64,000 nucleotides of DNA from the NCBI GenBank assembly GCA_030544215.1, contig JARZZO010000014.1, positions 21,893,734 to 21,957,733 of the forward strand, read 5' to 3'. Both the position numbers and the translations under genes were made by a program. The stretch's first letter is position 1. Each line of letters begins with the position of its first letter. The notes below the pieces were generated by a model, which did not search any database, was not told the DNA's origin, and saw only the letters and a list, made by a program, of their open reading frames with translations. Positions 11,288 through 24,410 of this stretch are shown here, piece after piece. The stretch comes from Zantedeschia hybrid cultivar. Taxonomy: Eukaryota > Streptophyta > Magnoliopsida > Alismatales > Araceae.

Positions 11288-11493
11288 AAATACTTGCTGC
11301 ACCACGCGTGACGCAGCACGCGTTGTGCTCGGATTGCGCGATCCCATTTTATTTTATTTTTTTAACCGTCCGATCGAAGATTAGATGGTACGGATGCCGA
11401 GACTGTACTGCTCGCTGTCGTCTGATTTAAGAGATCAGATGGGATCAGACGACAGCGCGGGGTGCATCGCGCATCGCGGTGCAGCATGTGTTT
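11288..11493. mobile_element. 206-bp MITE related to the one at 6521
   Basis: Ends AAATACTTGCTGCACC and GGTGCAGCATGTGTTT are inverted repeats (14 of 16). The inside carries AACCGTCCGATCGAAGATTA and a GATTTAAGAGATCA segment, also found inverted in the 6521-6777 element. No clear TSD was found. Confidence 0.65.
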
Positions 11494-11877
11494 CAGACCA
11501 TTAAGCCCAAACAGGGCACCAAAAACACGAGGCCCATATCTACATCTGATCCAGATCTTGGTCCACCTCTTAACAGAAGTATATATTTGAGCCTCTAACA
11601 TTGGTCTTCTTTAGGATAGCCGTATAAAAGTTACAGTACACAATATTCAAGATCCGATAATAAATATGTAAGATATACAATGTTTTGAGTATGCAAAAGG
11701 ATTTTTTTTAAAATTGTCGTAAACTATTGAATTTAGAAAAAAAATCCTTGTCTTTAATGTATTTAGTTCTGGTTTCATTAAATTTAAATGTAATAACTTT
11801 TTCAGCCCCACCATCTCTCCCTGATAACCTTTAATAAGTCAGCGCACATACACACTCCCCCATAACATCCTTCCCAC

Positions 11878-12714
11878 TAGGAGTGTCAATGGGTCGGGCT
11901 CGGGTCGGGCTCAGCAAAGCTAAAGCCCAAATCCACCAAGAAGTGTGAGGCCCAAGTCCAACCAAGCCCAAAATAGTTTGGATTTTGGACTCGAGCTTCA
12001 AACTTAAATATGAAAAGAGTTAATTTCTTTATTTAAAATATGTAACCTGTCATACTGACAATAATTAATGTCTACACATAAGCCTCATCACCCATTAAAA
12101 GATGATCCCTTTAAGATCATTAAATTCAATAACATACGATGAAAAACAATCAAAATAATCATTTATATTATGATCTTTCACGTTAACTTAAAATAAAAAC
12201 TCCAAAGAACACATCTTTTATAAAATCAAAACCTAATATAGCACCTAGATCAAATATCGATTAACTCACACTAAAATATTATAATGATTAATAGTGCATA
12301 TGATTGAAGGTGTCGTAAAGACGTGAATTCTATAAGGTAATTTTTATATGTCCAATATTCTTTAGTAAGTACATGTAAAGAGCACTCTTTTGAATTTAAG
12401 ATAATTGGAACATTAATATAGTATTCATACTTGACATGAATTAATCTATACAACATATATGTGCAAATGAATGATTTTGTCAATATGAACACATATACAT
12501 TATAAAATTTCAATTACCATTCAAATCTAATATTTATCGAGTTTTTTGGGCTTTTGGAGTTGACAAAGTCCAAGCCCAGCCCAGTTCAATTAAAATTGAA
12601 GCCCATGCTCAATCCAAAAATGAAATAAGCTCAATTTTAATACCAAAGCCCACTTAATCAAAGTTGGACCGGGCTATGCTTTTGGGCTTTTCGGACCTAT
12701 TGACAGCCATCCTA
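11878..12714. mobile_element. hAT-like non-autonomous element, 837 bp
   Basis: It begins TAGGAGTGTCAATGGGTC and ends GGACCTATTGACAGCCATCCTA, imperfect inverted repeats of the TAGGGGTGTCAAT type typical of plant hAT elements. GGGCTTTTGG/AAGCCCA-rich sub-terminal regions flank an AT-rich core without a transposase. An 8-bp TSD is not visible. A relative is left at 62985-63125. Confidence 0.65.
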
Positions 12715-14790
12715 TTAGTATATGTTATTGCAAGTTAGAAGTATGTTGCATACTTTTCCTATGAGAACAACTTGCTACACTGTCAGGGACTATTATTATA
12801 TTTCTTGGCGGTGCTTTTATTTTAAAAAAAATTGAAAATATTTTTGGTTAGCCTCATGGTGTCCTACATGGTCACACAGTCCGATCCTTAATCATACGAT
12901 CTAAAAATAGATGAAAAATAGAAAATTGACCCAAATAAATAATAAAAATTAGTGGATTGGAGCCTATGAAAAAGGAAAGGATAAAAATAAAAGTACAACC
13001 AGAGAGATAATAACTCTAACGGTGCAACAAGGTTTTCTCCTTTTCTTATTGCGTCTACTCGTCCCTTCTCCATTTCTTCTTTGAGTCCATAGTTTCCACT
13101 GACGCTGACTGTTGTCTTTCTATTATCGTTTTCGTAAAAAATAAATTGACAAGATCAGCTAATCATGGTTTTTTATATGTTGACTTATTTGGTTGAAAAT
13201 ATACATATAACATATATACAGGAGAGTAAGGAACAATTTTGGGGAACTCTAATATTTTCTGTCAATAGTGATATAATTTTACACAATACTTACAATTCCA
13301 CCTAAGTAGGAGATAATTTTAGGGCTAAGTCTATCTTTGGAAAAGTAATTTCATAAACTAGAAGAAATAATCTTACAGCACACCTTGACTGAACAGTAGA
13401 AAGAGGTTTTAGATTGTGAAGGGACTTGAATATGAAAATTCCCAAAATAAGATTAAGGGATGGAGCCCACGGAATACGTGGTTGGTTCGTGCATCGGTGT
13501 TTCTTAACTTATGCCGTTTGGCCATATTTGATATACTATATAAGTAAAAACATGGTTGAACTTCCACTTATTTCAAGGGATTGACAAGAAGTTTTGTAAA
13601 TAACTTACATACAACTTTGACTGTTTTTGACTGGCAATTAGAAACTTTAAATCCAGGATCCTCAAATCGTTAGAAAAGAAGCATTCAATTTGTATAATTC
13701 CCAAAAACTAGACAGATCCATTATCATTTAATAAATTTTGTGCTGAAACTAAAATTAAAACGGATTCTCGGTTAGAAGTTATTCCAAGCATATCTTAACA
13801 CAACATCATAGATATAATATATTAAATGTAATCAGTTTATGTCTAATACAACTTCTAATTAGAGACATTTTTCTATCCAATTATTTTGAGGGCTGAACAC
13901 TAAATCTTGGAAATCGTTTGTATATTTTTCTTTGTCTCTTTTAGCTTCTAAAGCTATAAATCAAATCTTCATTGGTCATGATGAGAACGAGAATTTCTAT
14001 GGAATGTTTGCCTCGCATAACTATCGAGGAATAATTATAACTCATTTTATTTAGTTTTATATTAAACGTAATAGTCAAAAGTATGTTGTAACTAAAATTT
14101 TGCAGAAATGTCCTAAGTTATAACTTGGGACATTTCTGGTTCTAAAATGCATCATGTATCCATATGATATGAAAAATTAAAATATTATATTTTAAAACAT
14201 GGTTCTAAAATACATGATATATAGCTTTATCATTATACATCATCACCAATGATTTCTTGACGGAAATTATAACCAGCTATCAATCCGAAGTCAGAAAACT
14301 CAAATAATGGTTTCACCATCTAGCAGACGAGAATTCTCCTTTTTCACACCGTATTATCCGCGAACATTCTTTTCTAAACATCGCTGTCAACCAGGCAACG
14401 GCTATGCCAGTAGGAGTATATTTTCCCGATATTCTGATCACAGGTTCGTTTCCGACGCAGCCTGCGTGGCGGCTACGCAGACCGTATCACTCGCTGAGGC
14501 GTGGGGCCCATCCCGTCGCGTGGGTTACCGTTTGCTGTAAATATGGGATTTTTCATTTCAGCCCTTATCATGTTATAATATTCTTTGCAAGTTCTTATAA
14601 ACTTTATATTTTCTTTTAACTCTCTACAATCTTTAAAGCATTCTTAAACAATTCTTTGAGAAGGACTTATTAAAAGGATCGAGGCCTTTATGAAATAGTT
14701 TAAATACTTGTGAGGACTTTAAGGAGTATAAAGATTACGGAGACCTATAAATAATTTTAAACTATTATAGAGACTGCAAAATAAAATCCT
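12715..14790. other. AT-rich intergenic region upstream of the CHFR-type gene
   Basis: No gene or bounded element recognised. A more GC-rich patch at 14300-14540 carries a 77-codon open frame without recognisable motifs; I do not call it a gene. Confidence 0.5.
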
Positions 14791-15022
14791 TTGAAATATA
14801 TTGGGCTTCGCTCGGGGTGGGAAGGGTCTCCCGAACCGTCTCGCAGAAGCTTCCTTCCTTTCACTCCGTCTCTTCTTCTCCCTCCCTCTCTTCTCCTTCC
14901 TCCCTCCCTCCCTCCCTCTCTCTCTCTCTCTCTCTTTCTCGGTGTATTGTATAGATACAGAGGAGGAGCAAGAAGAGAGGTCCATCTCGCTTCTGCGCTC
15001 GCAGCGCTTCTACTTGGGAAGG
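14791..15022 (+). promoter_or_regulatory. pyrimidine-rich leader and upstream region of the CHFR-type gene
   Basis: A CT-rich tract (14853-14940, ending in (CT)n) lies about 85-170 bp before the start codon. Such CT/GA repeats are frequent in plant 5' UTRs and core promoters. No convincing TATA box is seen and the transcription start is unknown. Confidence 0.45.
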
Positions 15023-15083
15023 ATGGAAGGGGGGGAATGTTCTGGAGGGAAAGGAGAGGACGGTGGTGTCTGGGCAAAGCTGG
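15023..15083 (+). CDS. CHFR: CHFR exon 1
   Basis: Start codon and first 20 codons (MEGGECSGGKGEDGGVWAKL), ending with a split Val codon before GTAACC. The intron is 231 bp and its end carries a poly-T tract. Confidence 0.85.
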
Positions 15084-15208
15084 GTAACCTTCTCCCCGAT
15101 GCTTCGTTTCCTTTTTCCTTTGCAATTTCCTTGGATTTCTTGTTGTTGGGAATACAGCAGATAAATGCCCTTTTGTCAAATAAATCAATAGACAAGTTCT
15201 TCTTTGTG

Positions 15209-15240
<32 letters not shown>

Positions 15241-18200
15241 GTATATATGTATACATAATATCTGTTTGTTTGATTTTTTTTTTTTTTTTTGGGTGGTGGT
15301 GTTGTCATTGACAGTACCTGAAGACTCTCGGTATCCGGAGGTTGACATCAAGTCGGAAAAGACGGTGATATGTTCAGAGGTAACTTGCTCTTCAGGGGAG
15401 AAGCAGAACTGGTGCGTGATATCGAAGGGTCCTCACCTGGGTGCGGCAACAATAAAAAACATCAGGTTCTATCCCTGCTTTCTCGTATCCCTGGAGGCCA
15501 TTTTTTTTATATTTTCCTTTTAGTATGCTTCACCTTTTTTTTTTTTTGGGGGGGGACGTGTGCGCGCGCGCGCGCTAGTTAAAGTATCGGCTCTTATCTC
15601 AAGGTCATCTCTGGTCCGAGTATCAAAAGTAAGGCAACAGTTCTGATGTTGTAATGCATCATTTGGGTTATTAACGAGTGTTGGAATCAGATTGGCATGC
15701 TCCACTAACTAGTGTTTTTTTTTCATGCATACATAAACTGGTATCTGTGGACACAAGTGCTTTCCAGATTTGCTAACGGGGGTTTTGCAATAAGTAAATC
15801 AGATAGGTAAAGTGTAAGTCAAGTTTGCAGCACAATCACCAGTAGGTTTACTATGCGCGTATGAGGACATGTAGGTTCATACTCATGAATTGACATCCGT
15901 GAACAAGGTTATACTGGAAATTTGATAACTTAGAGTGATAAGGGATGCGATGGAAACTAAATTAGATTGGTATTTCCTAAAGAAAGAGCATCTTGCATGC
16001 ATTAGTCTGTGGTATAGGCTAAATCTGGAAACTCAAGAACGTCTTATAACTAGGGCTGCAAATGAACCAGTACGCTTGACGAACAGCTCGTAAGACTACT
16101 CGATAACGGCTGAACTCAGCTTGCTTATTAAGATAAACAAACAAGCTTGAATAAAATTTTAAGTTCAATTCATAAATGAGCTCGAGCTTGAACATATACC
16201 AGCTCGGCTCAATTAGGTTCATGAACAAGCTCGTTTATTTCTCATTAAGAACTTGTTTGTGTACTTATTTAATAATTTATTTAAATAGTTGTGTAAGCAT
16301 TCCTTTAACTACTTCATTCATTAGCATTCATTAATAATTCGTGTAAGTATTCATTTAACTATTGTATTAAAAAGGAAACTTAGATATTAAGATATTGAAT
16401 ACCTTATAAAACTTTTTTATCAAACAATTTAATGTTATGAAGTGCAATAGATAGGAATAAAAACTAGAAGTAGTTGGTTAAAAAATAATTAATATTTAAA
16501 TAGTAATTAAGATGGGAACTTGGGAAGAGCAGCAGGGGTTGAAGGTTTCACCGGGTGTGTGATGTAGGATAATCCTACACCGGAAACTTCGAAAAAGCGC
16601 AAGCCCGCTATCCCTTTAAAACAAGTTGTGCTGTTGGCTTCAGTGTGGTAACTGCAGTGGGCAGCTGGGTGCGAGTGGAGCGCATGGTAGCACAGCGTGA
16701 TGGTCAGAGGAATTTAATAATTAATTAAAAAGTTTGTGGGCCGAGTTCAGTTTGTGTGGGTTGGCTTTAGCTCGTCGAGTTTAGCTCAAACTTGTTGAGT
16801 ATCTAAACGAGCCGAGTCTGAACGGCGGGTCTAGATACTCGATCGACTTCACAGAACAGTATCGGGAACATTAACCGGTTTGGGAAGCTGTAGAGAGAGA
16901 TAGAAAGAGAGGGAGAGAAGGAAGAAGGGTGGCAGTGGCGGAGGTGGGGATCGGAGTTAGTCTCTGATACCAAATTGATGCGGGACATAGAATGGGAAAT
17001 TAGAGGAAGGCTCGGAGGCCAAAGGAGGAGGAAGAAGATAAGGGTAGAAGACATAGATGAACATGGGAGGGAGAAGGGAGGAAGAAGATGAGACTAACCA
17101 GGGGTTTCCCACCCCATTTCTCTCAAAGACTCCTCACAGGTCCACCCATACAAAAACACAAACGCACAATGGCGGCCAAGGATAACTTTTCTCTATTGGC
17201 AATCATTGGGTTGCCCTTTGGGCATACATAGGATATATATAGGCCTAAAAAAGGAAGCCCTAATAGTGAAAATTTCCATGTTACGCTTAGGCCCTCTAAA
17301 AATAGAAAAAATACAAAAAAATGTAGGAAAAATAGTAAAGGCCCTAAATGGGCCACAAGTGGGCCTTATTCATGTCCCAGGGACTCAAATAATTACTCCA
17401 ATAGTCAAAAGGCATATCTCCAAGCCATCACGCGGCCTGCGCTACGTTACCTATTAGTATGCTCCTGCATCACAACAACTGGTAGGGCAGGTCACCCATG
17501 GTTAGGAGAGGATCCAGTTATCAGAAAAAAGTAATTGAGCCCAAAGATGCAGATGAACCTAGATTTAAGGTGCAAGGTTTAGTTGTTAGAGGCAAAGCAT
17601 GAGCCTTGCTACAAGAAACATACCCAAACTAGCCTTGAATGTCAAACATAATACCTCCTCACTCGAATCATTCCTCCAATGTCCAAGAAAACCTAAGGTA
17701 GCGGCAGGCAACAACCGGTAGGGCAGGTAACCCATGGCACACCCCTCAATGTTTCTACCATGGGTTGCTTAATACTGGGTGGAGTTGAGAAGTTCATCTT
17801 CAGATTAGGTGGGTCATTTAGAGATTTTAGACACCTTTTGTGTGTGGTTAAGGGAAGAGACATTCATTGGACAAAATAGCTGAGCCAAAGATGCAAGCGA
17901 ATCTAGGTTGAAGGTGCAAGGGCATGTAATGGAAAAGGGTTAGAAGATAGAGACAAAAACTTGCTTAAAGAAATATACTCAACCTAGCTTGAAATGTCTC
18001 TGCAGGTAGTGTGGGTCACCCATGGCACACCCTCACTGTTTCTGCCCTGGATTCTCTTAACACTGGATAAAGGGGTTGAGTAGTTCATCTTTAGCATTGT
18101 TGTTAAATGCTCTTGCAGGATGGGAGTTAAAAAGGGGCGGTAAGAGTCCTGCAGCTTAACGCTGGGTAGTTGGATCTTCCACATTGTTGTTAAACGCTCG

Positions 18201-21200
18201 TGCAGAAAGGGAGCTAAAGGGTTGTGCTATTGTGCCTTATTAAAGATGGTGTACTGGAAGTCTGGAAGAAGTGAATTTAATGGAATAACTGAAGGTGAAA
18301 AACTCTCAGTGAATTGTGCATTGGTGGAACTGAGTAGTTCATCTTAACACTGGATAAAGGGGTTGAGTATTGTTAAATGCTCTTGCAGGAAGGAGTTAAA
18401 AAGGGGCAATAAAAGTCCTGCAGCTTAATGCTGGGTAGTTGGATCTTCCACATTGTTGTTAAACGCTCGTGCAGAAAGGGAGCTAAAGAGGGGTGCTAAG
18501 AGTCTTGTGCCTTATTAAAGACTCTGTACTGGAAGTCTGGAAGAAGTGAATTTAAAGGAATAATTGAAGGTGAAAAGCTCTCAATGAATTGTGCATTGGT
18601 GAACTGAATGCCAAGGATTATCGCATTTGGGGTGGGGTGGGGAGCTTAAACCACAGGCACAGCAGGGCACCTATATAGCACACGCCTCACCCACTTATGC
18701 CCTGGAATTGGCTTATCACTGGAGGAAAGGAGTTGAGAAATTCTTCTTCGACATTGTTGTCAAGTGTTTTAGAGAGAGGGAGTAAAAGAGGTATAGAAAG
18801 AGTCATGTGCTTTATCAAAGGCTGTCTACTAGAAAAAGGTGGATTGAGAGGAATACTTGAAGATGAGGGTAACTGATGCAATCTGAACATGATGATCCTC
18901 TGGCCAGTGAAAGGACAATCAGTGGGAACTTTATTGAGGGTGTTGATGCAACAGGTAAAAAGTTTCTCTAAGGGCTTGTGGATAGAAAGATTCATGTGCT
19001 TTATCAAAGGCTGTCTTCTAGAAAAAAGTGGATTGAAAGGAATACTTGAAGATGAGGGTAACTGATGCAATCTGAACATGATCAGTGAAAGGACAATCAA
19101 TGGGAACTTTATTGAGGGTGTTGATGCGACAGGTAAAAAGTTTCTCTAAGGGCTTGTGGAGACAATTGTGCATGTAACCTGTTCTGGACATTGGAATCTC
19201 TGCAGCTCTGCTCCCTCTCTTATATATTTGGTTAGATGTTCCTCCCTTGGTATTTTGTCACAGTTCTTTAAAGGTGGGACTTTTTAGATGATCCACACTG
19301 TAATGCCCATTAAGGTGTATTGTGCTTTCCATCTTGGCACCAATTTGTGCTTCCTTGTTGGTTCGTTCCTACAATTACCCCATTACTTTGAATGGGTTTT
19401 TGGGCTTTTAGCATGTGTTCAATTTTGCATGTGTGAGCTTGGATGACTTAGAGGAAAATTATCTGACATTTATGCGATTGTGGCGAGATAAGATCCATGT
19501 CACTGAACCCAAATAATTGTTATTTGATGGATGATAATGATTGAATGACTTAAAGTAAAAATATCCAATATTTATTGCTGTTATGGCGAGATAATATCCA
19601 TGCCATCGATCCCAAATAATTGTTATTTGATGGATTATGCTGATGCTATATTTCCTTTCTTTCTTATTCCACATTTGTCTGTCTTCCACTTATCCTTATT
19701 TATAGTGATTGCTTATTTAGTTAGGAAGGATTTACATGTTCTTTATAATCTATAGCAAAAGCCCCATAGTTGTTGATGAAGCTGCTGTTGAAGTGGAAGG
19801 AACTGTAGATATTAAGTCTGGAAGTGAAGTTATCTCAGGGCGACATAGAAAAGGTTAGATATATTTACATTTATATTTTCTATTGTAATCTCTTATTTTT
19901 CATACTCTCCTTATCTGAATAAAATGATTACAAACACGATGAGTCCTTGTTTCTTGCGTTGGGGAAAGAAAACACATTTTATTTCTGGGCTACCCTTGGG
20001 TCAGAAGAAGTGTTTTCTGCTGCCGCGTATTTCAAAATGGGATTATTGATAAAGGGAGCTTTTTCCGCCATTACCATTATCTTAAACTACAGAAGGATGA
20101 TGCATCAGTATTCTTGTGTCTGATTAGCTTTCAATTGTATCTCACAGCTGGCAAAATTGAAAGCACAGGAATGTTCTGATTGTCGATGTTTTCTCTTCTT
20201 CTTCTTAAGACAAGGTCCAGGGATGTTCTGATTGCTGATGTTGTCCTTTGACCTTCAAAGTGTTTTCCATATTTCAGAAGCACTTGTGCTGCTGACGTAA
20301 GCAAGGTAGGCCAACTCGTGGGTCGGACTCGGATCGGTCCGGTCCTGACCGAGTGGATCGGCCGATCTGACCCGATCCCGGACGGACTGAGCCGGACCGG
20401 TCTGGCCAATCCAATTTAAAAAAAGGGAAAAATAGAATAAAATAGGGAAAATTAGAAAAACAAGTCCAAAAAATAAGAAAAAATTTCAAAAAATCAGAAA
20501 AAATATTATATTTACCCAAACTTATCTAGGAGCTTAGGTAAGCCCTTGAATTTTTATTAACTTTGAAAAAAACTTGAATACAATACATGGGGGGGATATA
20601 AAACCTTACCCCTAAGTATTACATGATAGTAAAAAAAAACACACACACACACAAAGTGACAGAACAAGTAGACATACATTTATTCTAGCCTTACATTGTA
20701 AGTGCTATACAAATGTTGCACATAATCGGCCCAAGGCATATAAGCTTGGTAGCATTATTCATAATCCTGTACAAACCGGTTATACTCATCTGTGAATGGG
20801 TAGATTATTGTCACCGGTATCCATCCTTGTGTCTTTGGCCCATGATAAGATCCTTCTGAGGTTGAGGATTTATAAGAGGAAGCATCTGAAGTTGGAGGAT
20901 AAGTGTGATATCCTCCTAAGTAACTCAATGCATCATAGGGTGGTGGATGTTGATAATATGTACCTGGATATCCATAAGGACTATAATCCTCTAATGGAAC
21001 TTGAGGATGCATCAGACGAATGCTCTTGAGAGGATGTTCTCTTTAGGAACTCTTGTTGTTGTTTTCCTTTGCCTTTATCTGTTGCGGATGTGTCCTTAGC
21101 CAACCTACTGGAGTGGTCATCATCCTGCGTAGCATGCGTAAATTCTTGCTCTCCTGTGAAAATCATTGGAGGAGCTTCACCATGTTGACTTGATCCACAT

Positions 21201-24200
21201 CCTCGAGATGACCGTTGTTGCAAGGATCCACCTTGACTTCCATGTGGATCATCATCGTCATCGTCAGAGGTAGTCGTTGCCGAAGTAGAGTCGTCTGAAG
21301 TTTGGTAAACGACTTTGTCGCTCGGCTCTGGTGTCTCATCTGACTCATCTTCTTGTACAATTTCTAAATCTGTAATATCAATATGAGTTCTTTTACTTTT
21401 ACCCTTACCTGAACTTTGTGGGGTGGATTTCTTTTGCCGTTTTGAAGGAGGTGGAAGTTGAAACTCAACGGACAAGGGGACACCATCTAATTGTCCTTCT
21501 GCCCATGACCGATTGTTTGGATCAAATTCTGATGGACCCAAAACATTCCTTGCATCCACCCATGCATTCAGTGGGTTATGTTCCTCAAATATCTCGTCCA
21601 GATCGATTGGTTCCTCAACTTGTTGTTCTGCTTGCACCGGTCTTCCAACAACTTCATCTCTTCATCGTTCTTCTTCTCTTTGGTTCTCTTGAATTTTGTG
21701 AAGATTCTTTAATTTCAAATGCATGTTGTAGTGGCAAAAGACCAATTGCTCCAATCTCGCTGAGCTTAATCGGTTCCTTTGCTTGGTGTGTATCAAGCTA
21801 AATGTAGACCAGTTCCTCTCACAGCCAGAAGAGGAGGTGGTTTGGCTTAATACACGGATAGCAACATAAGCAAGATCTTCATAACCTGGAGCCTTCCTAT
21901 GATCTATCCACTAATCAGCTGTAATTCCATAATGATCCAACTAACAATTAGCATTGTAATTTGTAAAGTCTAGGCATGATAACAATTTCGTGAAAGTATT
22001 AGTTATGTGTAAAATTCTAAATACCTGGTGAAAGCAACATGACTGCCCGTTGAGCACGATGAGTACCAAAATGTAATGTCCGGAGCCTATAGTGATGCAT
22101 TTTGTTGCATGCTATGATAGCTCGATCCTCATCATGTAACAAACGCCGAATTACATTTTGAGTCCTATGGAGTATTTCTTCATCATTGGGCGCATTTTGA
22201 GTAGCAGAGCTATATTGGTATCTTTGGTTGAAGAAATGGCCTAAAGAATTGAAAAAAAAATTAAAAAGGAAATAAAACTTATAAGAAATAAAATGGCAAC
22301 CAATATGGATTGACTTATTTTGTTACTTGCCGCATGCAAGTCATGGTGAAGTGTCCTATCCCATCTTGCATCTATGATATCCCACCACTTTTTGTATGTA
22401 TTTTTGTTGGCCCTAGTAATGTCTTTCTTTGCACGGTCTATAGCTTCATATAAATATCCCATTGTGGCCTTCTTATCTTCATCCACCATCCTCAGAACCC
22501 GTACAAGAGGTTTCAACTACGCTCAAGATCATCTTTATATCCTTCCAATACTCCCGGCTCTCAATCAAGTCCTCAACCTGCTTCCCCTTGTCTCTAGTAT
22601 CACGCTTCGCGTGCCTTCCAATCCTCCCATCCTTTACTTGAAATCATCTGCTTCAAGGGGCGTTTTTGTGACTGTATACTCTCCAAGGAAATGTATGTGG
22701 AGGCGAAACAAGTTATCCCAGGACGTAGTAACTCCCTTTGTCCAGTGTGTTCATGCATCAACGTGAGCACATAGTTATGGTTGTAGATATATGATGTGAT
22801 GAATTGGGCTGACTTCACTGTTTCAGTAATTTTTACATCTTTCCCAATATCTTATAGCATCAAATCTAGGGAATGAGCAGAGCAAGGAAGCCAATATATA
22901 TGTGGCCTCTTCTCCATTAACATATGACCAGCAGCTTTATATGAAGTTGCATTATCTATTACAACTTGTACAACCCGATCTTCTCCCACCTGCTCCACAA
23001 TGTCATCAATTAACTTGAAAAGATATTCAGCATTCTTTACCTTTCCACTAGCATCTACGGACTTCCAAAATACAGTCCCAGCTTGACAGTATATAAGGAA
23101 GTTAATCATACTTCTTCTCGTAATTCCTATTCAAATAATGTTATAAATATTAGAGAATGTCTAAATTAACTAAAAAATATAATATGTTAATCTAAGATTC
23201 TAAATATGTTAAACTAATTCAATGTACTCACCTGTCCAACCATCTGTCATTATTGTACAGTCTCTTTCATCCCAAATTCGCTCGAACCACTTGATATACT
23301 CTTGGAGATCACTTACCTCTTGAGGAAGGTAAGTGTTGTATATCTCCTTGGGGGTTGGTCCAGGAATGCCCTTACCCACATCTCTAATAGTCTGAATCAT
23401 GTCCTCCCAATAAGGACCCTTTACAGCATTGGCATGTACACTGTTATAAACAAACCATCTCAAAACAGCACGGCCAATCTTCTCCTTGCATACCTTCAGA
23501 TTCTTCATACCAGCTGTGATTGATGGTTGTCTATCTCTCCGTCTTGTTAGGAAAGCATCTATAGGACCTACTATAGGGTCATTGTCCTTAGTCAAGTCAT
23601 GAATTTCCTCATCGTTGGATCTATGTCCGGATCCACTCCCTTGCCCAACGTGTCGACTGGATCTCTTTCTGGTAGGGTCTGTCTCCCTCCCGAGATCTAT
23701 CTTCCGGAGGGTGAATATGAATACCTTGACCTGAGGGCCGTGTCATTTCCTTCATAATTTGGCCTCTCATCGTTGATGCTGCTCCTTTTTCCAACTCTCT
23801 TTGTCATAGGTAATTTTTGAATTGATTTTTTACCTCTAGTGGTGCAGCAGTACAAGTCTTCACTTCTCCTTTGACACCCCCAATATATTGCTTTAGACGA
23901 AAAACTCCACCCGAAATAATCCGACTGCAGTAGTTGCATTTGACCTTGCGTGAAGCCATGTCCACGACGGTGCAGTGGTTCCATCCCGGGTTACCACGAG
24001 AGGTGACATATGTGGCCTCATTATGCTCAGTAGTCGACATCTTTAAAAATAAAAAATGTATTAATAGGGAAAGAGATAATTAGTAATTACATAAAGAGAA
24101 ATGGTGAGAAATAAGAAAAAACATAGAGAAAGAGAGTGTGATTTCATATCATACCTCAAGGGAGAGTGAGAGACAATGATAAAGAAAGCTACAGAGACAA

Positions 24201-24367
24201 AAAGAGGTTAGAGAGAAAAATTAAAATGTAATAAAAATAATATGATGAAAAAAATTTGATGTAGTCCGTCCGTCCGTCATTTAGAGTTTAGAATTCTAGA
24301 GAGCTTTAGAAGTTTGGAGAGAAAGAAGTTAAGAGAGCTTTGAGTCTTTGAGAGAGTATGAGAGCTT

Positions 24368-24410
<43 letters not shown>

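Larger units (their letters stand above)
15466..19755 (+). other. CHFR intron 2 (4290 bp)
   Basis: Contains TC/TA and GC dinucleotide tracts, a partial hAT-like element, an LTR with PBS and three tandem duplications listed separately. No host exon seen. Confidence 0.8.

Noticed and set aside
14307..14540. 77-codon open frame upstream of the CHFR-type gene
   Set aside because: No recognisable motif and no codon-level signal; the patch is only locally GC-rich.
14757..15308. 183-codon minus-strand frame across the CHFR start
   Set aside because: Shadow of the CT/GA tract and exon 1; Lys/Arg/Glu runs come from the microsatellite.
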